A stretch of 17,929 nt of DNA from Coemansia sp. RSA 922 (GCA_027577415.1 JANBQS010000442.1:1-17929), one strand, 5' to 3'; counted from the stretch's first letter, positions 1 through 9,129 are shown. Notes: generated by a model not told the origin, from the sequence alone. A program made the numbers and translations.

Positions 1-132
1 TTTTTCTCTTTTCATTCTTTTGCTTTTTACACTTGTTTTTTTTTTCTTCCTGCTTTCTTCTTTACTCTCCTCTTCTCCCTTCGGTATATTATTTCTTTAC
101 ACTTGTTTACCAAACTCTACTCGTCAAAAAAA

Positions 133-3058
133 ATGGAGGTCGACTTGAGTCCCGAAGAGTACTTTCGCCACCAAGCAGCCACAGCTCTTTTACACAACAA
201 CGAAGACGTGATAGACGACGTTAAGGGTAAGAACTTGAAAATCAAGCGCTCTATACTAGTTTGTACACTGTGTCTTCTATTGCCTTTCCCTTGAGTACCA
301 AGGATGAGCTAACCCTACACACAGAGCTCTTTTTTGACGTATATGCCGGCCTGCTCTCTCTCCTATGCACAGGCAAAACGGGGGAGAACAAGGGGGGTGA
401 GCATATGCGGGCTTGTGCATTTTTTTTTGCGACGATTGCCCATGGGTTTTCTATTTTGCTACCCGGTTTACCAGGGGGGTAGCTTACCCTCCCCCTTTCT
501 CCTATTTGACTGCAGTCTCTTTTTTTCTGCAATGACCAATTGATGATTCTTTTTTTCTCCTATTTTTGGTCACTCTAGCATGTACCATGGCACGTACACT
601 GCTGGGTTTCCGCGGGGCTGTTGTGTGCGGTACTCTGTGCTCTATTAGGAGAACCTCTAGCTTATTTTAGGTGCTGCGCCCTTCTTCCCGCCTCAATCGG
701 AAGTATGCCTTGTGTGTATGTGGCCCGCACTTGAAGAGAAAGAAAATGGATCCATTGTTTGGGCCTCTCTCCCCCCGACGCGCTTTCCAGCCTCTTCTCC
801 CCTCCTTTCTCCTTTTGCTGCCCAAGCACTAACACCCGCTTTTTCTTTTCCTTTGTTTTTTTTTGTAGAGGCCTGGTCAGACATTGACGACGCCAGCGGA
901 GCTGAAGAGGACGTAGTAGTGTTGAAAAAGAAACGAATCTTGCGGCATGGTCGTAATCGTCTAGCTGACATGCAAGAGCGCTTCAATACGGGCAAGTCTA
1001 GGTAAGTTTATCAGGCGTGCGCCTCCTCTTTCCTCCACCATCGGGGACACAAAAAAGGCGTCCAGAGCTATGAATGTCCCTCCTTTTAGGAAAAAGTCCC
1101 TTCTTTTTCTCCTTGCATACTCCCGCTAGCCGGGGCTGGCCAATCATGCGTATCTTTTTTTCACAACAATACTCAAAAGACTAGACAATATCTGAAATAG
1201 GCTCTACGACGCTCGTCAGCAACAGCTGGACCTGGAGCTGGCTCAGCTGCAGGACGGTACTCATCCGCGGTACCGAGAGATAGTTGACCAAGTGGATGCT
1301 CGGTGGTCAGACCGATTGGCGAAAATAGAGCAAAAGATGGAATCTAGCTGTACCTTTGCAGAAACAAAGCTCGTCTCCTCACAGACCGCCGCCACCAACA
1401 CCTTTGTGGCTGGCCAGGGTGAGCTGCGACGCGCAATGATCTACCGCCGCAATAAGAACTTGTGGACCCTGAACGAAGAACTACTCAACTTTAAGAGGAT
1501 TCGCCATGCCATTGCTAATATCGCATGCCCGGTTCTCCCCGCACAGCATCTCAAGCCCGTTGCTGCTGGACGGTATTCTCGTCATCTACTAGATGTGTCT
1601 AGTGTGCCGCCGCCGCCAGCTGAGAATGATACGGATATTTCGGTAATTTGTTCCATCCCGTCGTTGCTCAATCACGCTGATACCGACGTTCCCTTGCCAG
1701 ACGACGCCGCTGCAGTAGTTCTTAGCCCTGCTCTTGCGGATGTCGCTGATACGCGCGTTCCTGCCTCTGTGCTCGGGTACGCGGCAAAGGAACAAGGCGA
1801 TGGCGCTCCTATGTACGCCTATCACGATACGACTAACCCTCGCAACTCTTCGGCTACACTCGCTGCTGAGCGCGGCGAATACTATCAGTATGGCGGTAAC
1901 CACGGCAGCAATGGCTATCACCCAGCTCAACCGTATGCAGGCGCTCCTCCCCGTCATCCATCATACTACGATACTGCTGGTGCTACTGAGTCGGATGCTT
2001 CTGAGTATGCTACGCATCACCCGGCAGCTGACCACAGACATGCTGCATCTTCAAAAATATCCGATTTGCTGCAGCCGAACGCCGACAATTACTCGGCATA
2101 CGACTCCAGGCACTCGGGTCGCCAGGCTCAATCGACGGCTTATTATGACAGCACTCGTCCTCAGGCTGTGGCGGCGCCGACTGCGCTGGGCAAGCATGAG
2201 ATGGCAGACTTTGAGGATGCGCCTACTAAGAGACAACGCATGGTCCAGCCATCAACCACGTGGCCTACTGCAGCCGCTTCATCTTATGCACATCCACAGC
2301 AGTATGCAGGTGCTGGTAGTCGGTCGTGGACTGATTTGCCGTCTACTGCGACAAATGTTGAGGGGTATAGCCACAACTACCAGAAATACCCTGCCCCTCC
2401 AGCGACTACTGCCAACAACCACGGTTCTAGCAGCGCGTACCAGTCGCAATACCAGCAGCCTACCGCGGGAGACCACCATGCTTACTATAGCCAGCAGCAT
2501 TATCAGCAACATGGGTACCAGCAGCAGAGCGCATCCGGTGCCTCATACTATGGTGCTCCTACGGCAAAGTACGACTATTCCAAAGAGGCCCAGGCTGCGT
2601 ATTATCAGCGCCAGCCGGCAGCTAGTACGAGCACTGTCCCTGCACAGCAACACGCACCAGCTCATTACCACGACGGAGCGTACTACCAGTCTTCATCGGG
2701 TCACTACCAACAGCCGACTGGCGTGCGTGCGTCTGACCCCTATTACTCGTATAAGCAGCAATCTGGGGCCGTCCCTGCTGGTTACCCGCCTCAGCAGTCG
2801 GTAAATAATGGCGCTGCATGGAACGAGTATTACCAGCAGCAGTATGCGCAGACCGGGGCGGCCGGTCAACAGCCTCATCATCGGTACCCGCAGCAAATGA
2901 ATAACAGCGGCCCTACTGCTCAACATGGTCCAGAGTACTATGAGCGCAGCGGTTACTATAACGGCCATCACCAGCAACAGCAACGTCCACCAACGTATTC
3001 CAGTAATAATGGTGACCCTCGGCACTACCAAGCGACACAACCAAGCTTTACAAAGTAG
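133..3058 (+). CDS. SDS3: Sds3-like subunit of the Sin3/Rpd3 histone deacetylase complex, with a long Tyr/Gln-rich tail
   Basis: Three exons, 133..226, 869..1001 and 1201..3058, join in frame to give 694 residues. Donors are GTAAGA and GTAAGT; acceptors are TTTTTGTAG and GAAATAG. Residues 1-75 are acidic then basic (EAWSDIDD, LKKKRILRHGR). Residues about 77-175 form the Sds3/BRMS1-type helical coiled coil: LAQLQDGTHPRYREIVDQVD is the family's hallmark stretch, followed by a charged helix ending near NLWTLNEELLNFKRIRHAI. Family knowledge: Sds3 bridges Sin3 and the Rpd3/HDAC catalytic subunit in the nucleus and is needed for deacetylase activity. From about residue 300 to the end the protein is low complexity, rich in Tyr, Gln, His, Ser and Gly (repeated YYQQ, SYY, GYY), with a small basic patch (KRQR). 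Yeast Sds3 is about half this length, so the tail is the unusual part. The start is the first ATG after a T/C-rich leader. Confidence 0.85.
227..868 (+). other. SDS3 intron 1 (642 nt), unusually long, with a possible cassette exon
   Basis: Donor GTAAGA at 227, acceptor TTTTTTGTAG ending at 868, and branch-like ACTAAC at 828-833, 35 nt upstream of the acceptor. Most other introns here are 68-98 nt and the second largest is 199 nt, so this one is exceptional. It contains a second acceptor (GAGCTAACCCTACACACAG, ending at 324) and a second donor (GTGAGC at 397). The 325..396 segment between them is open, 72 nt long and phase-compatible with both flanking exons. I saw no convincing snoRNA or other RNA gene inside it. 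Confidence 0.7.
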
Positions 3059-3282
3059 ATCCTCTTTTTTTTGTTCTTTTTATGTACAATATCTATCCAA
3101 TCTGTTATTTTTTTACTCTGAGGCTTGATACGATCGCACACGTGCATTTCATTAAACGGTAACAGGATCAGGGGGGAGAAATAGTTACGCTTTGATAAAA
3201 AGAGAATGTTATCTCTTCTCTCCTTTTTTGTCTTTTCTACTTTTTGCAACTATTTGTGGTATTATTATTTTTGTACACTGTC

Positions 3283-4457
3283 ATGGCGATAAGGATTGGC
3301 TGTGGTATGATACGACTCGCATGGCTACGTTTTCTTTCTGTTATAAGAGCTGATATCTTTTGCTAAAAAAAAATGTTTCTTTATCGCAGGTAGTTCCCGA
3401 GCACTTTTCGGCGCCGTTGATGTACGCAGTCGAAAATGACAAATTACAAGGCGTAAAAGTAGAGCTAGTTATTTGCAAGCGTACGTATTCAACGACATTT
3501 GAGTCATGGGTGAAAAAAGGTTGTAAAAAGTACTAAATCACTTTGTATATTGCGGTGTACTTGTAGTTGGAACAGGAGAGGTATGTCGATATAAAGCAGC
3601 ACAAACGTGGGATAGGGATTGGAGCTAAACTATTTTTTTATGGAGTAGATGATCAAGAAGCTCGCTGCTGGAGAGTTGGATATTGCTATTTGCGTGACTG
3701 AGGGACTTGTGGCTGGAATCGGCAATACCAAAGAAGCCGATATCAGACTGTTTGGCACCTACGTAGACTCGCCATTGCGTAAGTACATGAGCAGAAAATA
3801 TGAGCCCAACACTAGTTCCTTTTACTGACACCTTGTTTATCAATAGCTTGGGCAGCATCGGTAAATGTCAAGTCAACATTCAGTAGTATGGACGACCTGG
3901 CGTTCGGAGCGACATTTGGAATTAGCCGTGAGGGCAGCGGCAGCCAAGTGATGGCCAAGTTTGCGGCATTCCAATATGAATGGAAAGAGCCGCCCAAGTT
4001 CAAGATCCTTGGAGACGTCAACGGGTTGGTGGCTGGAGTGCAAAATGGCGAGGCAGACGCGTTCCTGTGGGAGCGTACTACTATGAATAGACACTACGCA
4101 AAGAATGAGGTCAGGTACCTGGGTACCGTGAGAGCACCATGGCCTGCGTTTTCGTTTGGCGCGCGCAAGGAGTTTATTGAAAACAACGGTACACTAATCG
4201 ACCAGCTACTGCAAACTATTGGCGGCAATGCAAGGGCGTTTATGGATAGTGCCAGTGACCAGATCAGAGAGGAGTACGTGTGTGGGGTGCTTGGGTACTC
4301 TCAGGAAGATTACAGGCAGTGGATGGGATATGTTGCCTATAATTTCGGGGGACAGGTGGATAGACGCAAAGTCGGGGCCGTAGTTAAAACTCTAGTCAAG
4401 GCTGGCGTAATGGCAAACTGTGATATAGACGTCGTCTTGGAACCAGCGAGATTATAA
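3283..4457 (+). CDS. Ca3427-like periplasmic-binding-protein-fold (PBP2) protein
   Basis: Five exons, 3283..3304, 3394..3480, 3567..3580, 3649..3778 and 3847..4457, give 287 residues. Introns are 89, 86, 68 and 68 nt with donors GTATGA, GTACGT, GTATGT and GTAAGT. The mature product begins MAIRIGCVPEHFSAPL and continues through LGTGEMIKKLAAGELD, CVTEGLVAG and the 'FGTYVDSPL' turn. These are the ligand-pocket landmarks of the Ca3427 branch of the NMT1/THI5/SsuA-like PBP2 family. There is no signal peptide or membrane segment, so it is predicted cytosolic, unlike its bacterial transporter relatives. Family knowledge: the fungal members have no firmly assigned ligand. The 14-nt third exon encodes most of the conserved LGTGE loop, which strongly supports the splicing model. 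Exon 1 has only seven full codons; the ATG at 3283 is chosen because it restores the conserved IGxVPEHF start. Confidence 0.85.
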
Positions 4458-4555
4458 CTCCTGTAGAGTAGTCTGTTTTTTTCTGCATATTGATAACGTG
4501 TAGTACGCGCCCCTGGCAGTACGGGGAGGTCATGTCAATTGGGGTATTGTTCGCC

Positions 4556-4563
4556 AACGCGTT
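4556..4563. promoter_or_regulatory. Candidate MCB (MluI cell-cycle box) upstream of the Wee1-type kinase
   Basis: AACGCGTT is an 8-nt palindrome containing ACGCGT, the binding site of MBF (Mbp1/Swi6; Res1/Cdc10 in fission yeast). It lies about 640 nt before the kinase ATG, with an ACGCGCC at 4505-4511. Known context: fission yeast mik1 is an MBF target and budding yeast SWE1 peaks at G1/S. A single 6-mer in 740 nt can easily occur by chance. Confidence 0.3.
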
Positions 4564-4646
4564 ATTTTGCTTGTCTTCTTGAAATAGTGCCTACTGCTTT
4601 CCCTGACACTCCATAGAAGAAGAAAAAAGATGCAGGTCTCGCTCCA

Positions 4647-4652
4647 AATAAA
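4647..4652 (+). terminator. Candidate polyadenylation signal of the PBP gene
   Basis: A canonical AATAAA hexamer followed by an A-run, 190 nt past the TAA stop. The distance is long for a fungal 3' UTR, so the real cleavage site may be nearer. No transcript evidence is available. Confidence 0.25.
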
Positions 4653-5198
4653 AAAGCGGTGCTAAACTCCAGGAGGGTTCAGTGTAGTGGGTAGATTGTG
4701 TATAGAGCAAAGGTTTGTTTACAACATACGAGAGAAAAAGGATGTATACAGAACAGGAGTCAGCGATTACTTGCGTCTAGGCAGAAAAAAATAACACAAA
4801 GAATAGTTTGTTTACATTTGTGGTTCTGTTTGGGTTTATCATCGCCTCGCCTATGGCTTGTATTATCGGCCTTGGTTAAAAAAAAAAGGGAGAGGGCCTT
4901 GGTTATTCACAACAAAAGGTGGAATTTTTTTTGGGCCTGCGCTTTCTTCTTTCATCCCCTTTTTCTTTTCAGCTCGGCTCCCAGCCACGTCCCCCCATCC
5001 TTATCCTCCAATCGCGTGAGGATTTGCAAAGAGGCAGAGCCGCTTTTCGATTTTCTCTAGTTTTTGGAGCCACCCTTTTGCCTTTCTTTTTTTTTTCGTC
5101 CCTTTTTGATTTTCCAATTATTTATCTTTATTTCTTTCTTTTTCCTTCTACTTTATAGTCTACAACTTTTATACTTTTTCTTCTTCTTTTTTTACAAA

Positions 5199-7442
5199 AT
5201 GACGGAAACCCCACGTCGGCCAGTAACTCGCGCTATGAGTAGAAATACACCTACTGGTGGTGACCCTTTTACACCTTCACAGAGTTCACGTAGTCGGCGC
5301 GGGACGCTGCCTGCGCTTAGGTCATATCAGTCGTTTCCAGACATACCTGGGTTGGAAGAGCCAATTGACTGGCATACAGACACGCCGCCCTCGCGGAAGC
5401 TAGGAGCCCGGCGTCGTGGAAACGTAGCATCTAACTACGGACTGACCACGCCGACACCCGCACGGCAAACGAACAAAGGCCAGCGTATGGCTGGTAATGT
5501 CACACCGTGTATGCGTTTGGGTCCTGACGCAGAGTCACCCTCACCTTCGCCATTTTGCACTGCTCGCACAACACAGCGGCGGCTGATGTTCTCACCTACT
5601 GATATCGCCGCCGCATCAGTGGCTGCTGGGCCTGTCAGTGGTGGGTCTGGCACGCCGGCTAGTGCGCCTGCATCTGCTGCGCCTACGACTATGTTCACAC
5701 CAGCAGCGACTAAGCTAGTAAGGCCTGACCCGGCTGCGTTCATGTCTACTGGACTCCAGTCGCGTAAGCAGCATGTACGTACGCGTAGCAGTGGAGCACA
5801 GGTGGCACCCGAGACGCCCTGCAAGCGCGGACCAGCTGACTCGGCAGTGACTACGCCCTGGGGGCAGAACCAGTCTGCGCCCAAAGTGGCTATTGACGGT
5901 GACCCGTTCCGGCTGGGCAAGCACCGCCCAGCATCGCCGGGCAGCCTGAGGCGTACTCGTAAGCGGCCCCACGTGACGGTGACGCAACGCGACAGCTGTG
6001 AGGATCTGCGGGCGCTGCTGGATACTCCAAGCCGGCCACGTCACAACACGCTGGTTGATGATGACGTCGCACTGCGGCCACCGCCTGGGTTCCGGATACC
6101 CGCACCACCACAAGATGCTGCGCGGTGGTCGTGGGCAACCAACGATACGTGCTCGGACTCGACAGTGGCTAGCGGTGACGTAATGGAGCTTGAAGATGGG
6201 CTTGGCGTGGATAGGCCTCAAATCCTGCAGGGGTGTGCGACCAACTACGCACACTTTCTGGGTCGCTCGTACTTTGAGCAGACCTCGCTGCCGTTCCTTG
6301 CGCCATCTCGCGAATACCACGTCGAGGGGCTTGGATACCTGGACTATTTTACGCAGCAGTTTGATGTTCTCAGCCGCGTCGGCGAGGGTGAGTTCTCGAC
6401 TGTCTACAGCGTGCGCGGCCTTGACGACGGCCGCCTCTATGCCATCAAGCGTGCGCGCCGGGCCTTTGCTGGTCGCCAGGAGCGGGCGCGGCGACTGCGC
6501 GAGGTCGAGTTATTGTGGGCAGTGCCGCCTGCCGACGCTATCGTCCGACTAGTCGCTGCATGGGAGCAACAGGGCCTGCTGCATATGCAGTTTGAGCTAT
6601 GTGAGCATGGCAATCTGGCTGGGTGGCTGGATGCGCGTGCGGCGGCTGGTGATGAGCGCCTGCCCGAGCACTTTGCCTGGTCTGTGCTGGTCCATTCCGC
6701 CGACGGGCTCTCGCGCCTGCACGAGCGCAAGATAGCGCACTTGGATGTCAAGCCGGCCAACTTCCTCCTGGGCGCGCGTTTTGGCGAGCCCGGTGCCGAG
6801 CGCCACGACGGCTGGCTCAAACTAGCAGACTTTGGCCACGCCGTGCGTATGCCCGCCGCTGATGCCTGGGTCGACGAGGGTGACCGCGAGTACTTGGCAC
6901 CTGAGATGCTGAGCGGAGTATACTCGACAGCTGCTGACGTGTTTAGCCTCGGAATGATGATGTTGGAGATCGTCGCTGACGTCGTTTTGCCAGCTAACGG
7001 TCCCGACTGGCACAACTTGCGTGTGGCTTGTTTTGATGACCCGGCGTTTGCTCGGCTGCCGTACTCGTCGCACTTGTTGGACTATATCAAGCAGATGCTG
7101 AACCCCGACCCCAAACGTCGTCCCACTATGGACGATGTCCTGGCTACTGCCCGTTGTGCGCTCTGCACGCCATCGATTGCTACTGAGGAGGACTTGGACG
7201 ATATCGACGATGACTTTTTGCGTCCAACTCCACTTTCACTCCTGCCTAGGCACCCGATGTTGCGCGCCTCTACGGCGGGCGCAGCTAGCTCTGGGCTCTT
7301 GCTTCCACTGCATTCGCCTGCTAGCCACGAGATACCAAGACCTGCATCTGCTGGCCCTGGTTTGGCACGCCGTACTGCCAGTGCACCTGGCCCTGCTCCT
7401 ACATCAACTAGGAGTACTAGGTCTGCCACTGCTGCGCGTTAA
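5199..7442 (+). CDS. WEE1: Wee1/Mik1/Swe1-family CDK-inhibitory protein kinase
   Basis: 747 residues, single exon. The kinase domain spans about 388-660: glycine loop GEGEFSTV (395-402), VAIK-type lysine K417, catalytic loop HLDVKPAN (514-521, base D516), DFGHA (D544) and EGDREYLAPE (560-569), then the Wee1-type signature LPANGPDWHNLR. HLD in place of HRD and EGDREYLAPE are typical of the Wee1/Myt1 group. Family role: phosphorylates the CDK1 inhibitory tyrosine in the glycine loop and blocks mitotic entry. The 387-residue N-terminus is Ser/Thr/Pro-rich with many TP and SP sites (for example GGDPFTPSQ, NVTPC, SPSPSPF, FSPTD), suggesting feedback phosphorylation by CDK. No transmembrane segment follows the kinase, so Wee1/Mik1/Swe1 fits better than membrane-bound Myt1. 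ATG 5199 is the first ATG of the frame; upstream codons only translate the T-rich leader from a TTG. Confidence 0.9.
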   Translation: MTETPRRPVTRAMSRNTPTGGDPFTPSQSSRSRRGTLPALRSYQSFPDIPGLEEPIDWHTDTPPSRKLGARRRGNVASNYGLTTPTPARQTNKGQRMAGNVTPCMRLGPDAESPSPSPFCTARTTQRRLMFSPTDIAAASVAAGPVSGGSGTPASAPASAAPTTMFTPAATKLVRPDPAAFMSTGLQSRKQHVRTRSSGAQVAPETPCKRGPADSAVTTPWGQNQSAPKVAIDGDPFRLGKHRPASPGSLRRTRKRPHVTVTQRDSCEDLRALLDTPSRPRHNTLVDDDVALRPPPGFRIPAPPQDAARWSWATNDTCSDSTVASGDVMELEDGLGVDRPQILQGCATNYAHFLGRSYFEQTSLPFLAPSREYHVEGLGYLDYFTQQFDVLSRVGEGEFSTVYSVRGLDDGRLYAIKRARRAFAGRQERARRLREVELLWAVPPADAIVRLVAAWEQQGLLHMQFELCEHGNLAGWLDARAAAGDERLPEHFAWSVLVHSADGLSRLHERKIAHLDVKPANFLLGARFGEPGAERHDGWLKLADFGHAVRMPAADAWVDEGDREYLAPEMLSGVYSTAADVFSLGMMMLEIVADVVLPANGPDWHNLRVACFDDPAFARLPYSSHLLDYIKQMLNPDPKRRPTMDDVLATARCALCTPSIATEEDLDDIDDDFLRPTPLSLLPRHPMLRASTAGAASSGLLLPLHSPASHEIPRPASAGPGLARRTASAPGPAPTSTRSTRSATAAR

Positions 7443-7548
7443 GTCGGAGAATCAAATATTTTTTACTTCTTATTTACTCATCCCTTTTTTCTTTCCCTTT
7501 TGCATCAACAGAAATTTAATGTAAACAAAAAAAATGTTTTGTCCTTTT

Positions 7549-7570
7549 TTTTCATTCAAAAAAATGAAAA
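7549..7570. repeat. Short perfect inverted repeat between convergent genes
   Basis: TTTTCATT (7549-7556) pairs with AATGAAAA (7563-7570) around a 6-nt A-rich loop. It sits in the 197-nt gap where the Wee1-type kinase and tubulin cofactor E transcripts converge. It is AT-only apart from one C/G pair, so it may be an accident of composition. Confidence 0.3.
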
Positions 7571-7639
7571 TCGAAAAGAGTACCTGTAATGAAATCCCTG
7601 CTTTCCCATTGGCTACTCCTCCCCCCTCATCATTTTGTA

Positions 7640-9088
7640 TTATTTTATTACTGCACGAATAATTTTATCGTTGTCTACGCCATAAAAGTCCAATGATCTA
7701 GTATCACAATCCAGTAACACCGACTGCTCGTCATTATCAATATAAAGCTGGAACTCACGAGTACCCGCCAGCTTCATAATAATAGGTTTAAGCTGCCGAA
7801 CCAACATAGATTTAAGTAACGATTTCCTCGTCTCACTAACACTCGATCCGCGAACCACCTGAATAGTAACCGAGACCAGTCGTGACTTGATTTTGGCCTC
7901 AATAGCCTTCGCCTTACGAGGTGCACCATGTTTAGCTATTAATTCCGGTAGACGCGGAAACTCTGATCCATCCATCGATAATACCAAGTAATAACGTTCC
8001 ATCTCTGTACGCTCCTCGGGAGATATCAGTGTACCGTCCAATTTACTGATATTAGCCAATCTACCGATAACCAATGCACGCGAAACAGAGTCATCACTAA
8101 CTACTGGAGTATATCCGAGATACAAAGTATTCAGGACAGGTAGTGTACCGAGATTGTTAACGCTGCTCCAACTCGATATCCCAGTGTATCCGAGATTAAG
8201 CGATTCGAGACACGAAAACATGTGTTCCCGGATCTCGGGAATCTCCGTCAGTTCCGAGTTCCCCCGCAAGTTCAGCGACCGTAATCGAGGCAAATTGGTT
8301 AACGGTAAGATATCCGATATATGATTATACTCAAGACTCAGGTCCTCCAACAAGTCCAATAAAACAACCGGTAATATCGATAACTCGCTCCATCCAAACG
8401 ACAAACACCTAGAGTGTAGACATTTGGCAATACCACAGACATCAAACCAAGTCAATCCCGGCGACGAGTCAACCCGAACGGTACCAACAGAAAAATCCCC
8501 GCTAAATACCATAGGAGAATCAAAATGGTTACCGCTAATATCCAATACATCGACATTAGGTAGGTTTACCAAAATATCCTCAACTTGTCGCCACCGAGTC
8601 AAATAGTTCCTAGACAATAAAAGCGTCTTAACATTAGGCAATACCTCATCCGCGCCAATACCGTAAACTCTTAGGGAATCTAGTCCTAGTACTTCGAGTG
8701 TCGATATATCGCTCTGTTCCCTGGCGACCTTTTCAAATCCAACCGCTTCGATTTTACCGCGACGCCCGTCTATTGTCTGCGGTAAGTGTGCGGATATCTC
8801 GGGTATCTCTACGATGTATCTAGATTTAGCCGCTTCTAAAAGTGTTTGCCCCCAGTCTATCCTCTCAACGCAACGGATAAATGACGCGCATTGAGCGTTC
8901 CTACTCTTGCATCTAAAGTACTGCTTGCCGTCTTTGCTTCCGTTATGTTTCCCTCGCTTTGTGCCCGCCCACTCCACTCCTAGCCAAGTCCCTGAACTGC
9001 CGTCCACAGGTCCTACGTATCGAACTATCCCGCCGTCGCCGTCAATGTTGATCCAGCGACCGAGAGCATCAGCTGGCGCAGGTGACAT
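7640..9088 (-). CDS. TBCE: Tubulin-specific chaperone E (cofactor E)
   Basis: 482 residues, no introns; the product is the orthologue of yeast Pac2. Domains in order: an N-terminal CAP-Gly domain (about 9-75) with the signature GTWLGVEWAGTKRGKHNGS; leucine-rich repeats (about 130-350: VLGLDSLRVYGIG, VKTLLLSRNYLTRW, NVDVLDISGNHF, LEDLSLEYNHISD, LRSLNLRGNSEL, LESLNLGYTGI, LNTLYLGYTPV); and a C-terminal ubiquitin-like domain (about 400-482). This is the full TBCE architecture at normal length. Family role: captures alpha-tubulin from cofactor B and, with cofactors C and D, assembles or dissociates alpha/beta-tubulin dimers in the cytosol. Codons are richer in A/T than in the neighbouring Wee1-type gene (many TTA, ATA, GTA). 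The ATG directly precedes the CAP-Gly domain. Confidence 0.93.
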   Translation of the reverse strand: MSPAPADALGRWINIDGDGGIVRYVGPVDGSSGTWLGVEWAGTKRGKHNGSKDGKQYFRCKSRNAQCASFIRCVERIDWGQTLLEAAKSRYIVEIPEISAHLPQTIDGRRGKIEAVGFEKVAREQSDISTLEVLGLDSLRVYGIGADEVLPNVKTLLLSRNYLTRWRQVEDILVNLPNVDVLDISGNHFDSPMVFSGDFSVGTVRVDSSPGLTWFDVCGIAKCLHSRCLSFGWSELSILPVVLLDLLEDLSLEYNHISDILPLTNLPRLRSLNLRGNSELTEIPEIREHMFSCLESLNLGYTGISSWSSVNNLGTLPVLNTLYLGYTPVVSDDSVSRALVIGRLANISKLDGTLISPEERTEMERYYLVLSMDGSEFPRLPELIAKHGAPRKAKAIEAKIKSRLVSVTIQVVRGSSVSETRKSLLKSMLVRQLKPIIMKLAGTREFQLYIDNDEQSVLLDCDTRSLDFYGVDNDKIIRAVIK

Positions 9089-9114
9089 TACTATATATGA
9101 ATAAAAAAAGTAGA

Positions 9115-9129
9115 AATAATAATAATAAT
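9115..9129. repeat. (AAT)5 simple repeat in the TBCE upstream region
   Basis: Five perfect AAT units about 27 nt upstream of the TBCE start, next to an ATATAT stretch. This leader is AT-rich rather than T/C-rich, unlike most other genes in the window. Confidence 0.6.

Larger units (their letters stand above)
4458..5198. other. Intergenic region between the PBP gene and the Wee1-type kinase
   Basis: There is no gene here that I can support. The left part holds the 3' end of the PBP gene, with an AATAAA at 4647-4652. Two ACGCG-containing elements lie at 4505-4511 and 4556-4563. The right part (about 5050-5198) is a dense T/C-rich leader running up to the kinase ATG. The open frame at 4698..5060 starts at a non-ATG codon and reads through low-complexity sequence. 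Confidence 0.6.

Noticed and set aside
539..640. Box C-like TTGATGA in SDS3 intron 1, possible C/D snoRNA
   Set aside because: The first base does not fit the box C consensus and no CTGA box D or terminal stem was found within a suitable distance.
1090..1130. Alternative upstream acceptor for SDS3 intron 2 (CTTTTAG)
   Set aside because: Using it runs into an in-frame TAG after about 13 codons and loses the conserved start of the Sds3 helix.
1734..2804. 356-codon alternative + strand frame within the SDS3 tail
   Set aside because: It is a frame-shifted reading of the repetitive CAG/TAC-rich tail. The SDS3 frame is continuous with the conserved coiled coil, and the alternative has no domain.
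3139..3144. CACGTG E-box 139 nt before the PBP gene start
   Set aside because: A lone palindromic hexamer without flanking conservation; chance occurrence is likely.
4698..5060. 120-codon open frame upstream of the Wee1-type kinase
   Set aside because: It starts at GTG, reads through T-rich leader sequence and resembles no family.
5064..5198. N-terminal extension of the Wee1-type kinase
   Set aside because: The extension begins at TTG and translates the T/C leader into a Phe/Leu run. The first ATG is 5199.
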